A program made the translations under genes and the position numbers. The notes below the pieces were generated by a model. It was not told the DNA's origin and did no database searches. It saw only the letters and a list, made by a program, of their open reading frames with translations. Below are positions 1-7,711 of a stretch of 64,000 nt of DNA, piece by piece. Origin of the DNA: Nitrospira sp. (lineage in GTDB: Bacteria > Nitrospirota > Nitrospiria > Nitrospirales > Nitrospiraceae); NCBI GenBank assembly GCA_024760545.1, contig CP060501.1, positions 3,798,036 to 3,862,035 on the forward strand. Direction: 5' to 3'. The first letter of the stretch is position 1; each line of letters starts with the position of its first letter.

Positions 1-15
1 CAACTGTTTGAGACC

Positions 16-1050
16 TTACAAAACAGTTCTTATCTCGGAGACGGCTACAGTGACGTTAGTGACCGAGTATTCAACGACAGCACCGGGTTTGGCTTTCGCT
101 GGGTAAAAAAGGGCCAAATTCATTCCATCGCTCACCGAGCTGCGATAAATGACTCCATCGTAGCTACACCGCTTAACGAACTCACACAAAAATTGGCTAG
201 GAGTATAGTCAACAGCCGCTGCCTGAGGAAGGACGGGCGTGGTCAATTCTAAGCCTAGCCGCTCAAGAAATGGCAAATCGTTTCTCATTCTTTGGATATC
301 AAGCGCATCGGCTAGCAGAAATGGGGACACCGTCCTCCGTGGTGCACGTAGATCAACGAGCTTAAGGTCAGAAGGAGTTCTAAAATCGGCCACGCAAGCT
401 CTTTCGCCTGTGTGAGGCCTAATTTCAGATACGGCAGTTTTTGGATTCGAACCCAAATATAAGTAGGGGATTCCTGCGGGATTCGCACGTCCGTGCGTGG
501 CAATCCTTCTATCTGGCGCACCCATCTTTTCAATCGGAAATGGAACATCTTCAGTTGATATTCTCGCTCTATACCACACGTCGGGAACTTCTCCCACTGT
601 GACGCTTAGATGAGCAAGAAGGTTTTTCAACCGCTCTTCGTCGAGTTCCACATCGGGGAAAAAACGGTTTCGATACATCAATTCTTCCCGAAGTTTTTCC
701 CACTCGCTCAATCTATCTTTGTCAACCATTTCGGAAGGCAGAAAGGATTTCCTTACAATATCACCGTCATCTAACACCTCACTCAGGAGCTCCTTAGCTT
801 TTGAATCATTCATAGGCGAGTTCGCAAACAAACCCCAATCCTCCCGAAACCAATGGACAAGTAACTTGCCAGTTGCATCCGAGCGGTACGCACTTACCAA
901 TAGCTCAAAATATTCTTGCAACTGCGTTGGGTTTAGGAGCGGCTGGCTCTCTGCTGCGCAGAACGAACATTTGCCTTTCGCTGGCAAGAAAAGGGGGAAG
1001 ATGTTGTGGCGAAGACCGCGATCACCGAAGCATTCCGGACAACACTTCAT
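16..1050 (-). CDS. RES-domain protein with N-terminal zinc ribbon
   Basis: A 344-residue protein. Residues 4-31 carry two Cys-x2-Cys knuckles (C4/C7 and C28/C31), a likely zinc ribbon. The C-terminal half has the RES signature: R161 in a YRAR motif, E209 in AVSEIR and S304/S305 in IYRSS, with a conserved-looking NPKTA segment between. RES proteins are known as NAD+-degrading toxins and as effector domains in larger proteins. The extra N-terminal ~150 residues make this the longer, defence-associated form rather than a compact Xre-RES toxin, and no Xre antitoxin lies beside it. It is the last gene of a tight operon, starting 6 bases after sce7725 stops. The start has no strong ribosome-binding site, which suggests translational coupling. 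Family call is good; NAD-directed activity is inferred. Confidence 0.8.
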   Translation of the reverse strand: MKCCPECFGDRGLRHNIFPLFLPAKGKCSFCAAESQPLLNPTQLQEYFELLVSAYRSDATGKLLVHWFREDWGLFANSPMNDSKAKELLSEVLDDGDIVRKSFLPSEMVDKDRLSEWEKLREELMYRNRFFPDVELDEERLKNLLAHLSVTVGEVPDVWYRARISTEDVPFPIEKMGAPDRRIATHGRANPAGIPYLYLGSNPKTAVSEIRPHTGERACVADFRTPSDLKLVDLRAPRRTVSPFLLADALDIQRMRNDLPFLERLGLELTTPVLPQAAAVDYTPSQFLCEFVKRCSYDGVIYRSSVSDGMNLALFYPAKAKPGAVVEYSVTNVTVAVSEIRTVL

Positions 1051-1056
1051 GGCGAG

Positions 1057-2001
1057 CTAAGTCGCCGGATTGAAGTAGAGGGCAAGCGTCTCGATGTGAT
1101 GATTCATCGAAAGTTTCTTGATATATCCCAAACCAGGAAAATGCCCTCGCCGGTGAAGCTCGCGAAACTCTTGGACTGCCGATGTCTCCTCTATCTTGGA
1201 GTGCTTTTTCTTCAGAATCGAGATCATCTTTTCCAGCGCCTCAGCAAATTTCCCTGCGGGGTCTTGGGGCGTATCCTGTCGATCCGAAACGAAATGATAA
1301 ATCTGCATTGCATCATCTTTCTCTGAGTCTATGAATGTAAGATGGATTGCGACTGCATAGGCTGGTCCCCCAGTTTCGCTGTAATCATCACCAACGATTA
1401 GAAAATCGCCGAATCCATCCATGCCTTCATCCGTGTAGGTAACGTGAAGGTCGGAAAAAAACTCAAGTTCTTCATAATCTCGATTTCGCTTTTTTTGAAA
1501 GCCATCTCTTAAGAGCACTCTGTGTGCTTGTTTGAAATGTTTTTGGTAAAGTTTTCCGCAAAAGCGATCAACAAAGATATGGCATTGGTCTTTCATCGAC
1601 TGGCCTAACTTGGCCGACAAAGTTTTGGCATCGGTAAAGCCCGCATGTATGAAACAAGGTGAGTGGTCAGAGTGATCTTCGAAACATTCAAGCGCTTCGG
1701 CAACTGACATGTTGGGCTTGAGAAGAATTCCCGCTGATATTCCAGGTAAGTTAAGAAATTCCTCCTGTAAGAGTTCTGTCAATGGTTCCCCTGATTCTGA
1801 CAGATCACCATGGTGTGGATTTACAATGACGATTGCACGTCCCTCGACCTCTGCAACAGCTTTTAACGTTCTGTTAAGCCCATTCAAGGTTTCCTTGACT
1901 GGTTCAATTATCGGACAAAACTCCGCCTCCTGAAAAATAGCGGCCATTTCTCTTATCGTTATCAGTTCATACTGTTTTCCGCGAAAGTAAGGATGATACA
2001 T
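1057..2001 (-). CDS. sce7725 family protein (phage Beta-protein-like)
   Basis: A 314-residue protein whose opening (MYHPYFRGKQYEL) and overall layout match the sce7725 family, named from Sorangium cellulosum and nearly always found beside sce7726. The family resembles the phage Beta-protein group. I see no signal peptide, membrane segment or recognisable catalytic motif. It starts 4 bases after the sce7726 stop and ends 6 bases before the RES gene, so the three are almost certainly co-transcribed and coupled. The function is not established; the context suggests a defence or addiction role. Confidence 0.8.
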   Translation of the reverse strand: MYHPYFRGKQYELITIREMAAIFQEAEFCPIIEPVKETLNGLNRTLKAVAEVEGRAIVIVNPHHGDLSESGEPLTELLQEEFLNLPGISAGILLKPNMSVAEALECFEDHSDHSPCFIHAGFTDAKTLSAKLGQSMKDQCHIFVDRFCGKLYQKHFKQAHRVLLRDGFQKKRNRDYEELEFFSDLHVTYTDEGMDGFGDFLIVGDDYSETGGPAYAVAIHLTFIDSEKDDAMQIYHFVSDRQDTPQDPAGKFAEALEKMISILKKKHSKIEETSAVQEFRELHRRGHFPGLGYIKKLSMNHHIETLALYFNPAT

Positions 2002-2005
2002 GCGC

Positions 2006-2902
2006 TTATGCCCAGACCAATGAGTCTTTCAAAGGCGTGTTCACTGCCGAAACGAGTCTTGCATGGTCTAGCTTTCGAAGAGGTACGGAGAGGGCTGCCG
2101 TCTTCAGTGAGTACGGAAGTTGAGCAACCAGACCCGAGAGCGGAAGCAGATTGCGTGTTGTCCTGAGGACTCTCACCATGCCTTCGTGTGCCTCACGCGG
2201 TTTCAACGTAATGAATAATTCTCGAAGCGCTCCGTTTAGTTCAGTATTGGGTACCAACGGAATTTGCACACCTAGAGCATGTAAAATTGAGCGTGCTTCT
2301 TGCGTCCGTATCGACTCGAAGATTACCTCAGGTTCTGTTCGCTCTGGTTGATCTAATGCTTCTCTTAACCGTGAAATCTGATAGCGCTTGCTAAGGCGCA
2401 TCACGCCTACGTACGAAGGTACTGAGCCGAGAACCGAACAAACGTGATCTTCAGCGGCAACAACATACACTTTGGCGAATACTTTGGAATATGCAGCCAC
2501 TTGGCGCTCCAGCCGGCTGAGAGAATCACGTTCGGACTTAATTTCGTAAACTGTCGATGTGCCATTGAGAATCGCAACGTCAGCCTTACATTCACGTATG
2601 CGAAATTCAGTTAGCATCGAAGCATTTTTTAACCCATGTATGCCGAGCAATATATTATGAGTGAGCGCTGTCTTATAAATATATTCATGTCGATAACCTT
2701 CGCGCTTTAGTAGTGCGAACGCTGTATCGAACAGGTCCCTCACACAATCGGATCCAGGCAATGATCGACAGAGTCCAGACTGAGCTGCCAATCTCGCAAA
2801 GATAGGCGATCTGCCTTTTCTCGCCATTTCCCGGACTACTCCTGAGGAAAAGAGCCGAGAAAGTGCAGCTAATTGTTCTGACGCAATGTTGATCATAATC
2901 AT
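2006..2902 (-). CDS. sce7726 family protein, PD-(D/E)XK nuclease-like
   Basis: A 298-residue protein of the sce7726 family, first gene of the sce7726-sce7725-RES operon. The middle contains a restriction-endonuclease-like core: E100, then D108 in KADVAI, and E120/K122 in a YEIKSE motif followed by a helix rich in charged residues. This spacing (D-x11-E-x-K) is the PD-(D/E)XK arrangement. The start is ATG at 2902, with a second in-frame ATG two codons later. The family and its partnership with sce7725 are known; nuclease activity is inferred from the motif. Confidence 0.8.
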   Translation of the reverse strand: MIMINIASEQLAALSRLFSSGVVREMARKGRSPIFARLAAQSGLCRSLPGSDCVRDLFDTAFALLKREGYRHEYIYKTALTHNILLGIHGLKNASMLTEFRIRECKADVAILNGTSTVYEIKSERDSLSRLERQVAAYSKVFAKVYVVAAEDHVCSVLGSVPSYVGVMRLSKRYQISRLREALDQPERTEPEVIFESIRTQEARSILHALGVQIPLVPNTELNGALRELFITLKPREAHEGMVRVLRTTRNLLPLSGLVAQLPYSLKTAALSVPLRKLDHARLVSAVNTPLKDSLVWA

Positions 2903-3218
2903 AATAGTGCGCCCTCAGTGTGGCGCCTTCAGAAGAACTTTAACGCAACATACCGCAAACTCGCACTTGCTTATATCATATTGTCATTATTTTTCATAGC
3001 GTTACCAAAGCTACACGTGCAGGACTATCCTTATGTTATTGCGTTTCACAAACCGATTTCGGCTTCGAAATTGACGAGCGACGCAAAACTACGTCACTGC
3101 TCGGCATGAGGGAAGATCGGACGCATAGCAACACAGCCAACAGGTGATCATTCTAATTGCGAGCCACAATCACTTGTTGCGGAGGAACTTTGGAAATCGC
3201 TGCTGCATGGGATATCAC
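2903..3218. other. AT-rich intergenic region
   Basis: About 316 bases between the starts of the sce7726 operon (leftward) and the end of the ImmA gene. It is visibly richer in A and T than the conjugation region and should hold the promoter of the sce7726 operon. A 63-codon plus-strand reading frame crosses it (2918-3109) but has no ribosome-binding site or recognisable domain, so I do not call it. Confidence 0.5.
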
Positions 3219-3836
3219 TCATGAAGCGAATCTATGGCGCAAGTGGTATGGCAGGCCAAAGATTTGATACTCCAGCTTTTGAAATTGAATGTCCTTGAAT
3301 TGATTGCGTGATATTAACCCAAGACGTTCTAGGCGCTTGCATACAAACTGGTAGCTAACTTTGGCCTTACAGTGCTTTTTAAACATAACGACCGCATCTG
3401 GAGTCCAAGTGGAAATTTTTGAAGATTGTATATCCTGAGAAAATTCAATCTCTGGATAGAGAAATTCCGCCGCAAATACTTCAGCCCCGATCTCTATCAA
3501 TTCATTTTGATTGTAATCGCCGCAATTAATTTTACCTTTGTTTATATCGTCTTGGTCGCAGTAGTGGTGCTTGAGTTCGTGAATCAAGGCAAAAAGTTTA
3601 GGTTCTTCAGGTAAGTTCTTCTGAATTGCTACGGAATAGTCTGCATCGGAGCACATATATAAGGCTTTAATCTTATAAGGTAAACGGTAATAATCTATGC
3701 GGATGCTTTCCGCAGAATAAATCTTTCGCACTTCCCTCAACCCCAATGTAGCCGTAGGTATGTTGTAAAGTTCTCGTTTATGACGGGCCAAGGCCTTCAT
3801 TTTTTCAAAGTATATATGGCGCTCAGACATTGGCAT
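3219..3836 (-). CDS. ImmA/IrrE-type metallopeptidase
   Basis: A 205-residue soluble protein with the zinc-protease motif HELKH (H86, E87, H90) and a downstream acidic helix (EIGAEVFAAEFLYP) that would give the third zinc ligand. ImmA-type proteases cleave partner XRE repressors and so relieve repression. The gene follows the XRE repressor gene with a 6-base gap, the usual repressor/protease pairing. A second possible start lies two codons in (3830). It probably acts on the protein encoded at 3843-4205, whose promoter also faces the ubiquitin-like operon. Confidence 0.85.
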   Translation of the reverse strand: MPMSERHIYFEKMKALARHKRELYNIPTATLGLREVRKIYSAESIRIDYYRLPYKIKALYMCSDADYSVAIQKNLPEEPKLFALIHELKHHYCDQDDINKGKINCGDYNQNELIEIGAEVFAAEFLYPEIEFSQDIQSSKISTWTPDAVVMFKKHCKAKVSYQFVCKRLERLGLISRNQFKDIQFQKLEYQIFGLPYHLRHRFAS

Positions 3837-3842
3837 TACACT

Positions 3843-4205
3843 CTATTTATTTTTAGGGGATTTTGTAAGCCTTAGGGCGCTACGAACTTTTCGAAATTCA
3901 GCATATCGTAAAACTTCCTCAAAATCTTTCTCATTCAGACCTCCGGTAGCCGATGTTAGAGCGGCAATTCGGGCGTCATCTATTTTCTGATTGGGGAAGA
4001 AAATGGTAATCGGGACTTCAAAAAACCGGGCTAGTTGATCCAAATTCTCGGCGGTTGGCTTATAAGTCCCCGTTTCCCATCTGGATAATGTATTGGGTGG
4101 AATTTTTAGTTGGGCGGCCAAAGCTTCTTGACTTAGAGAACCTTTAGGGTATTGCTGCCTTAGCTCTCTGATTTTCCGACCAATATCCTCGTAGATATCT
4201 CCCAC
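3843..4205 (-). CDS. XRE-family transcriptional repressor
   Basis: A 120-residue protein with an XRE helix-turn-helix over residues ~8-65, including SQEALAAQLKIPPNTLSRWE. The start is GTG at 4205, chosen because AGGAGG lies 7-8 bases upstream and the HTH follows immediately. It is first in a two-gene operon with the ImmA-type protease. Palindromic sites overlapping its own -10 box suggest autoregulation, and the same region carries a divergent promoter for DUF2188 and the ubiquitin-like genes, so it may control both directions. Confidence 0.88.
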   Translation of the reverse strand: MGDIYEDIGRKIRELRQQYPKGSLSQEALAAQLKIPPNTLSRWETGTYKPTAENLDQLARFFEVPITIFFPNQKIDDARIAALTSATGGLNEKDFEEVLRYAEFRKVRSALRLTKSPKNK

Positions 4206-4215
4206 AATAAAATCC

Positions 4216-4255
4216 TCCTAAATTAGGATTATACCATCCTAATGTAGCTTGACAA
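4216..4255 (-). promoter_or_regulatory. XRE/ImmA promoter with palindromic operator
   Basis: Reading leftward, TTGTCA (4250-4255) is followed after 16 bases by a perfect TATAAT (4228-4233). A 6-1-6 palindrome TCCTAA-A-TTAGGA (4216-4228) touches the -10 box, and a second AGGAT/ATCCT dyad (4225-4240) spans it. This is the expected geometry for an autoregulated XRE repressor. Confidence 0.7.
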
Positions 4256-4277
4256 TGAAAAAGTTTAGTATTACTGT
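4249..4277 (+). promoter_or_regulatory. Divergent promoter for the DUF2188/Ubl operon
   Basis: A consensus TTGACA at 4249-4254 is followed after 17 bases by TACTGT (4272-4277), a weak -10 box. The -35 hexamer overlaps that of the leftward XRE promoter base for base (offset by one), so the two polymerases would compete and one repressor could control both. The -10 match is poor, so activity may depend on derepression or another factor. Confidence 0.45.
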
Positions 4278-4339
4278 TACGGGACGATGAGTTCCTAAAA
4301 CAGGAGTGCACTTATTTCGGACAAAAAAGGAGGGATGAA

Positions 4340-4576
4340 ATGTCAAAACGAGGACCCGAAACTCATCATGTAGTGCATAACCCTGAAGGCGGATGGGATG
4401 TGAAGCGAGGTGGAGCCGAACGCGCCAGTAGTCACCACGACACAAAGCGTCAAGCTATCGACGAGGGCCGAGAGGTCAGCCGCAATCAGGGCACAGAGCT
4501 TCGAGTTCATAATCTCAACGGTCGAATCGGCAGCAGTGACAGCCACGGTGGTGATCCAAATCCGCCTCGCGGGTAA
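4340..4576 (+). CDS. DUF2188 domain protein
   Basis: A 78-residue protein matching the small DUF2188 family: THHVVHNPEGGWDVKRGGAERAS followed by a helix (TKRQAIDEGREVSRNQGTEL) and a basic/Gly tail. A good ribosome-binding site (AAAGGAGG) precedes the ATG. DUF2188 proteins are small alpha/beta proteins of unknown role. It is the first gene of a run continuing into the ubiquitin-like gene 38 bases later and is probably in the same transcript. Confidence 0.78.
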   Translation: MSKRGPETHHVVHNPEGGWDVKRGGAERASSHHDTKRQAIDEGREVSRNQGTELRVHNLNGRIGSSDSHGGDPNPPRG

Positions 4577-4614
4577 AAGACTTGTTCAAAATCTTTTGAG
4601 AAAGGTAATCGCAA

Positions 4615-4893
4615 ATGCTCCAGGAAAAAGTAAGCCATCAAGCAGACGCACCCGGCCACCAAAAGTCCTTTACGATCATCGTCAACGGACGCCGCCGAAC
4701 TATCACAGATCATAAGCTCACCTACATCGAGGCTGTGCATCTGGCATACCCCTGCGAGCAGCCATCCGAAACGGTTTCATTCACGGTCACCTATTCTAAT
4801 CCGCACGGCAAGGACGGCTCTCTTGTTGAGGGTCAGGAAATCAAGGTTCAGGATGGGATGGTGTTAAATGTCCGTAAAACTGATCGCTCGTAG
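4615..4893 (+). CDS. Ubiquitin-like protein (multiubiquitin-type beta-grasp domain)
   Basis: A 92-residue protein with one beta-grasp domain of the prokaryotic multiubiquitin type: a first strand pair KSFTIIVNGRRRTI, then a helix and TVSFTVTYSN, ending MVLNVRKTDRS. There is no terminal Gly-Gly, so if conjugated it would use another C-terminal end, be processed, or act as a non-conjugated partner. The following E1 gene starts inside it (26-base overlap), which indicates coupled translation and a matched pair. The family call rests on the fold pattern and the diagnostic neighbours. Confidence 0.8.
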   Translation: MLQEKVSHQADAPGHQKSFTIIVNGRRRTITDHKLTYIEAVHLAYPCEQPSETVSFTVTYSNPHGKDGSLVEGQEIKVQDGMVLNVRKTDRS

Positions 4894-6049
4894 CCCCGAC
4901 CTGAAGCGGCTGCAAGATGAGGGGTACGAGATTGAGGTTCGGAGCGGGTTTCTGATCGTCCGCTCCGTTCCTTACGTCACGTCAGGGAGGATGGTGGCCT
5001 TTGGCACCGTCGTCACCGACCTCGCGCTAAACGATGATATTACACAGAAGCCGCGAGATCATCAGGTGTGGTTTGCAGGTGAACAGCCATGCCACGCCAC
5101 TGGCGCACCGATTACGGCGCTTGGGCCACAGCAGTGCAGACAGACTCTGTGCGATGGCGTGGTGGTGGACTTTCGCTTCTCGGCAAAGGCCGACTATCCC
5201 GATTACTACGCCAAGATTACGCAGTACGACGAAATCCTTTCCAATCCGGCGAGATCGCTGAAGCCCGCCGTGACGGCGCGGACTTTTCGTCCCATTGAAG
5301 CGTGCGAGGAAGATTCAATTTTTCTGTATGCTGATTCTGCAACCAGTCGCGCAGGCATCGTACCTGCGTCCATCAAACTCGCTATGAAGAGGATTGCCGT
5401 AGTCGGACTCGGCGGGACCGGCGCATATGTGCTGGACCTTGTCGCCAAGACGCCCGTGCATGAAATCCATCTATTCGACGGCGACCGATTCCTTCAGCAC
5501 AATGCCTTCCGATCACCAGGCGCAGCGTCGCTGGATGACCTGCGACAGAACCTTTCGAAGGTTGAGTATTACACGGCGCTATACAGTCGTCTGCGTCGCG
5601 GGGTGATTCCACACCAAGAATTCATCAGCGATGAGACCATTGGCCATCTTGCCAACTTCGATTTTGTTTTCGTATGCATAGATCGTCCTACCGCTCGCAG
5701 GATGATTTCGGAGTTTCTGAAATTAAACAATATGCCGTTTATTGATGTCGGTATGGAGCTTGAGCTGATCGAAGATCAGGCAAGCCTTGTTGGAGCATGC
5801 CGGATTACACTCAGCACTCCCGGAAAGCGTGATCACTTCGCGCGCCACGTGTCGCTCGAAGGCGCAGTTGCTGAGGAGCTATATGGCACGAACATTCAGG
5901 TTGCCGATCTGAATGCACTGAACGGCGCGTTCGCCGTCTTAAAATGGAAGAAGTTCTGCGGCTTTTATCAGGATTGTTACCAGGAACACCAGTCGGTTTA
6001 CGCGATTAATGCGCATCAGCTTACACGCGACGAAACGGTCACGATGTGA
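4868..6049 (+). CDS. ThiF-family E1-like adenylyltransferase with N-terminal DUF6791/E2-like region
   Basis: A 393-residue protein. The C-terminal part is a ThiF/E1 domain: nucleotide-binding GLGGTG at 180-185, then D204, N212 and R215 in the DGDRF...HNAFR motif and K231, giving the ATP-binding set. FIDVG at 291-295 fits the E1 core. The N-terminal ~165 residues match the DUF6791 type found only in front of such E1 domains; a Cys/His cluster there (C75-H76, C90, C95) could include a thioester site, making this an E2-E1 fusion, but I cannot show that. Candidate E1 cysteines include C270 and C311. It overlaps both neighbours, and its stop shares bases with the DUF6527 GTG start. Confidence 0.85.
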   Translation: MSVKLIARSPDLKRLQDEGYEIEVRSGFLIVRSVPYVTSGRMVAFGTVVTDLALNDDITQKPRDHQVWFAGEQPCHATGAPITALGPQQCRQTLCDGVVVDFRFSAKADYPDYYAKITQYDEILSNPARSLKPAVTARTFRPIEACEEDSIFLYADSATSRAGIVPASIKLAMKRIAVVGLGGTGAYVLDLVAKTPVHEIHLFDGDRFLQHNAFRSPGAASLDDLRQNLSKVEYYTALYSRLRRGVIPHQEFISDETIGHLANFDFVFVCIDRPTARRMISEFLKLNNMPFIDVGMELELIEDQASLVGACRITLSTPGKRDHFARHVSLEGAVAEELYGTNIQVADLNALNGAFAVLKWKKFCGFYQDCYQEHQSVYAINAHQLTRDETVTM

Positions 6050-6507
6050 GACAGACTTTTCTCCGGTTGCAATTGGTAAAGTATATACCTGAGCATTTGG
6101 AAGACGGTGTTATCTATGTGTCGCAGCGATACCGAACCGCCACACATCGCTGCTGTTGTGGCTGTGGTGAGGAAGTTGTTACACCTTTTGGCCCGACCGA
6201 TTGGTCATTGCAGATCGCCCATGGGGCCATAACGCTTTATCCCTCTATTGGAAATTGGAGCTTTAGGTGCCGGTCGCATTACTGGATTCGCAATAGCAAG
6301 GTGGTGTGGGCCGGGTCGATGACCAAAAGGCAGATCGAATATGGTCGTGCGCTGGACCAGCGGATGCGAGATGCATACTTCGCTAGGGCAAATAGTCAGA
6401 TAGGTGGACTATTGGCAGCGCCTCCGTCACAACACAAAGGACTGGTACAGCAATCCAACTGGACCGACACATTGTCGAGAGCCTTCAAGAAATTGTTGGG
6501 CCTCTGA
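6046..6507 (+). CDS. DUF6527 zinc-binding protein
   Basis: A 153-residue protein starting at GTG (6046), four bases overlapping the E1 stop (GTGA). A Cys-rich cluster (C36, C37, C38, C40) and a later C75-x2-H78 suggest a zinc site, and the sequence between them follows the DUF6527 pattern (WSLQIAHGAITLYPSIGNW). DUF6527 genes are repeatedly found next to the DUF6791-ThiF genes. In this operon it could be a ligase-like, deconjugating or target-recognition component; no protease motif is obvious. The function is inferred from context only. Confidence 0.78.
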   Translation: MRQTFLRLQLVKYIPEHLEDGVIYVSQRYRTATHRCCCGCGEEVVTPFGPTDWSLQIAHGAITLYPSIGNWSFRCRSHYWIRNSKVVWAGSMTKRQIEYGRALDQRMRDAYFARANSQIGGLLAAPPSQHKGLVQQSNWTDTLSRAFKKLLGL

Positions 6508-6612
6508 AACAAGTGAAGTACGTGTAAAGCCAGTCGTGGTTTACCCTCTTGGCCATACCAAGATAGGGAAAGAGCATTGAAGACTGCGTTTGATTTTTTT
6601 CTCTTCCTTCAA

Positions 6613-6640
6613 GGGCCATGATTCATTCGGATCATGGCCC
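6613..6640 (+). terminator. Candidate terminator hairpin after the Ubl operon
   Basis: A perfect 10-base stem GGGCCATGAT / ATCATGGCCC (6613-6622 and 6631-6640) with an 8-base loop lies between the DUF6527 stop and the convergent gene ending at 6662. On the plus strand it is followed by only CCTTTC, a weak U-tract, so it may be a partial or bidirectional terminator. Confidence 0.45.
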
Positions 6641-6661
6641 CTTTCACTTCCTTGTTCTCGC

Positions 6662-7294
6662 TCACACGCCGGCCAACGCGACGATCTTCATGACATCCGT
6701 CTCGGTGTGCGCACAGCAGGGGCAATAGATGGCCCGCTGTCGGATTTCGGGAAAGACAATCTCCACGCCGAGAATCCGTAGACAACGGCGAACCGAAAGC
6801 CGGACATTCATCACCGGCTTGCCGGGTGCTAAGCGCTTCGGCGATAGCCATTCATAGGCATGAAGCAGGAGGTCGCCGATCGTGTCGACGCCTCGTTGTT
6901 TCAAATCCTGATGTGCGCGGGGGCAAAGGAGCAGACTAGCGATCGGTTGCGACGCAAAGCGGCGCACCGCGTCAGGAGGGATGCGTCGTCCCGTCCTCCG
7001 GTCCAGCATCCGTTTAGTCATGAAGCAATAGGTTGCGTCGAGGACGACACAAGTCCGTCCATCGAGAGCTGCAAAGATGTGTTGAATCAGGCTCTCGTCG
7101 CAGCGACGTTGTTCCCGAATCGAGTGACCGAGGTGGGCCGCTCGTTCCATGATGGATACACCATTGCGCGCACGGTCCCACTCGGCCTGTGCCCAGGGAC
7201 TGAGCCTCGAATGGACCGAGTCAAGGGCCGCGCGCTTGGTCGGATGGTTAACAACAATATCCATGGTGAGCGTCGCCAATCGATCTTTCTGCAT
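6662..7294 (-). CDS. Hypothetical protein with a helix-hairpin-helix-like segment
   Basis: A 210-residue protein I do not recognise as a named family. I chose ATG at 7294 because GGAAGGA sits about 9 bases upstream; an in-frame start further out (7345) has no such site. Residues ~130-170 (LKQRGVDTIGDLLLHAYEWL...SVRRCLRILGVEI) look like the helix-hairpin-helix pattern of the RNA polymerase alpha C-terminal domain, a possible DNA or protein contact. A CPCC motif near the C-terminus may bind metal. It lies alone between the convergent ubiquitin-like operon and the conjugation region. Confidence 0.6.
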   Translation of the reverse strand: MQKDRLATLTMDIVVNHPTKRAALDSVHSRLSPWAQAEWDRARNGVSIMERAAHLGHSIREQRRCDESLIQHIFAALDGRTCVVLDATYCFMTKRMLDRRTGRRIPPDAVRRFASQPIASLLLCPRAHQDLKQRGVDTIGDLLLHAYEWLSPKRLAPGKPVMNVRLSVRRCLRILGVEIVFPEIRQRAIYCPCCAHTETDVMKIVALAGV

Positions 7295-7711
7295 AATAGT
7301 GCGTCCTTCCTTCCCTTTGATATGTGGTGACTCGCGAATCCGCACGCCTCACGAACGCCCTGTACTTCATGTCGTTGCCCAGACAGCAGACGGAGGAGGC
7401 GCGTGGCGCCGTGTTGTTATGAGGAAGGACAGGTTTTGGGACCATTCCCTTGAGGTAGGATAAATTCTACACAAGAGGGAGAGTTGAAATACGTAGCACT
7501 AACGAGGGATAAATCATACATTAATTAAAATTAGTTTTTAATTAATGTGGAGCTCAAACGCGGGCATCTTGGTAGAGAAGCTTGATCTTGGCGGGGGCTA
7601 CTCCCAGCCACCGCGTCTGCAGGTGTTGTGCAACGGCGAACCTGGCACCGTAGCTCGGTCTTGTGACGCGGCCACCGTGCGGGCCCTTCAGCCCAACATG
7701 CTCTGGTGAGC
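7295..7711. other. Intergenic region holding an AT-rich palindrome
   Basis: About 417 bases between the end of the conjugation operon and the start of the hypothetical gene at 7294. It contains a large AT-rich palindrome (7518-7548). Other reading frames here lack ribosome-binding sites or domains. It is a possible boundary between the defence block and the conjugation module, since base composition shifts across it. Confidence 0.5.
7518..7548. repeat. 13-bp perfect AT-rich inverted repeat
   Basis: ACATTAATTAAAA (7518-7530) and its exact reverse complement (7536-7548) flank a 5-base loop. It is too AT-rich for a normal terminator and looks like a protein-binding palindrome; an operator or a nick-region hairpin are both possible. 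Confidence 0.6.

Noticed and set aside
2918-3109. 63-codon plus-strand frame in the AT-rich gap
   Set aside because: No ribosome-binding site and no family; length is expected by chance.
6860-7330. 156-codon plus-strand frame opposite the hypothetical gene
   Set aside because: The minus-strand frame has a ribosome-binding site and domain-like segments, while this one has neither.
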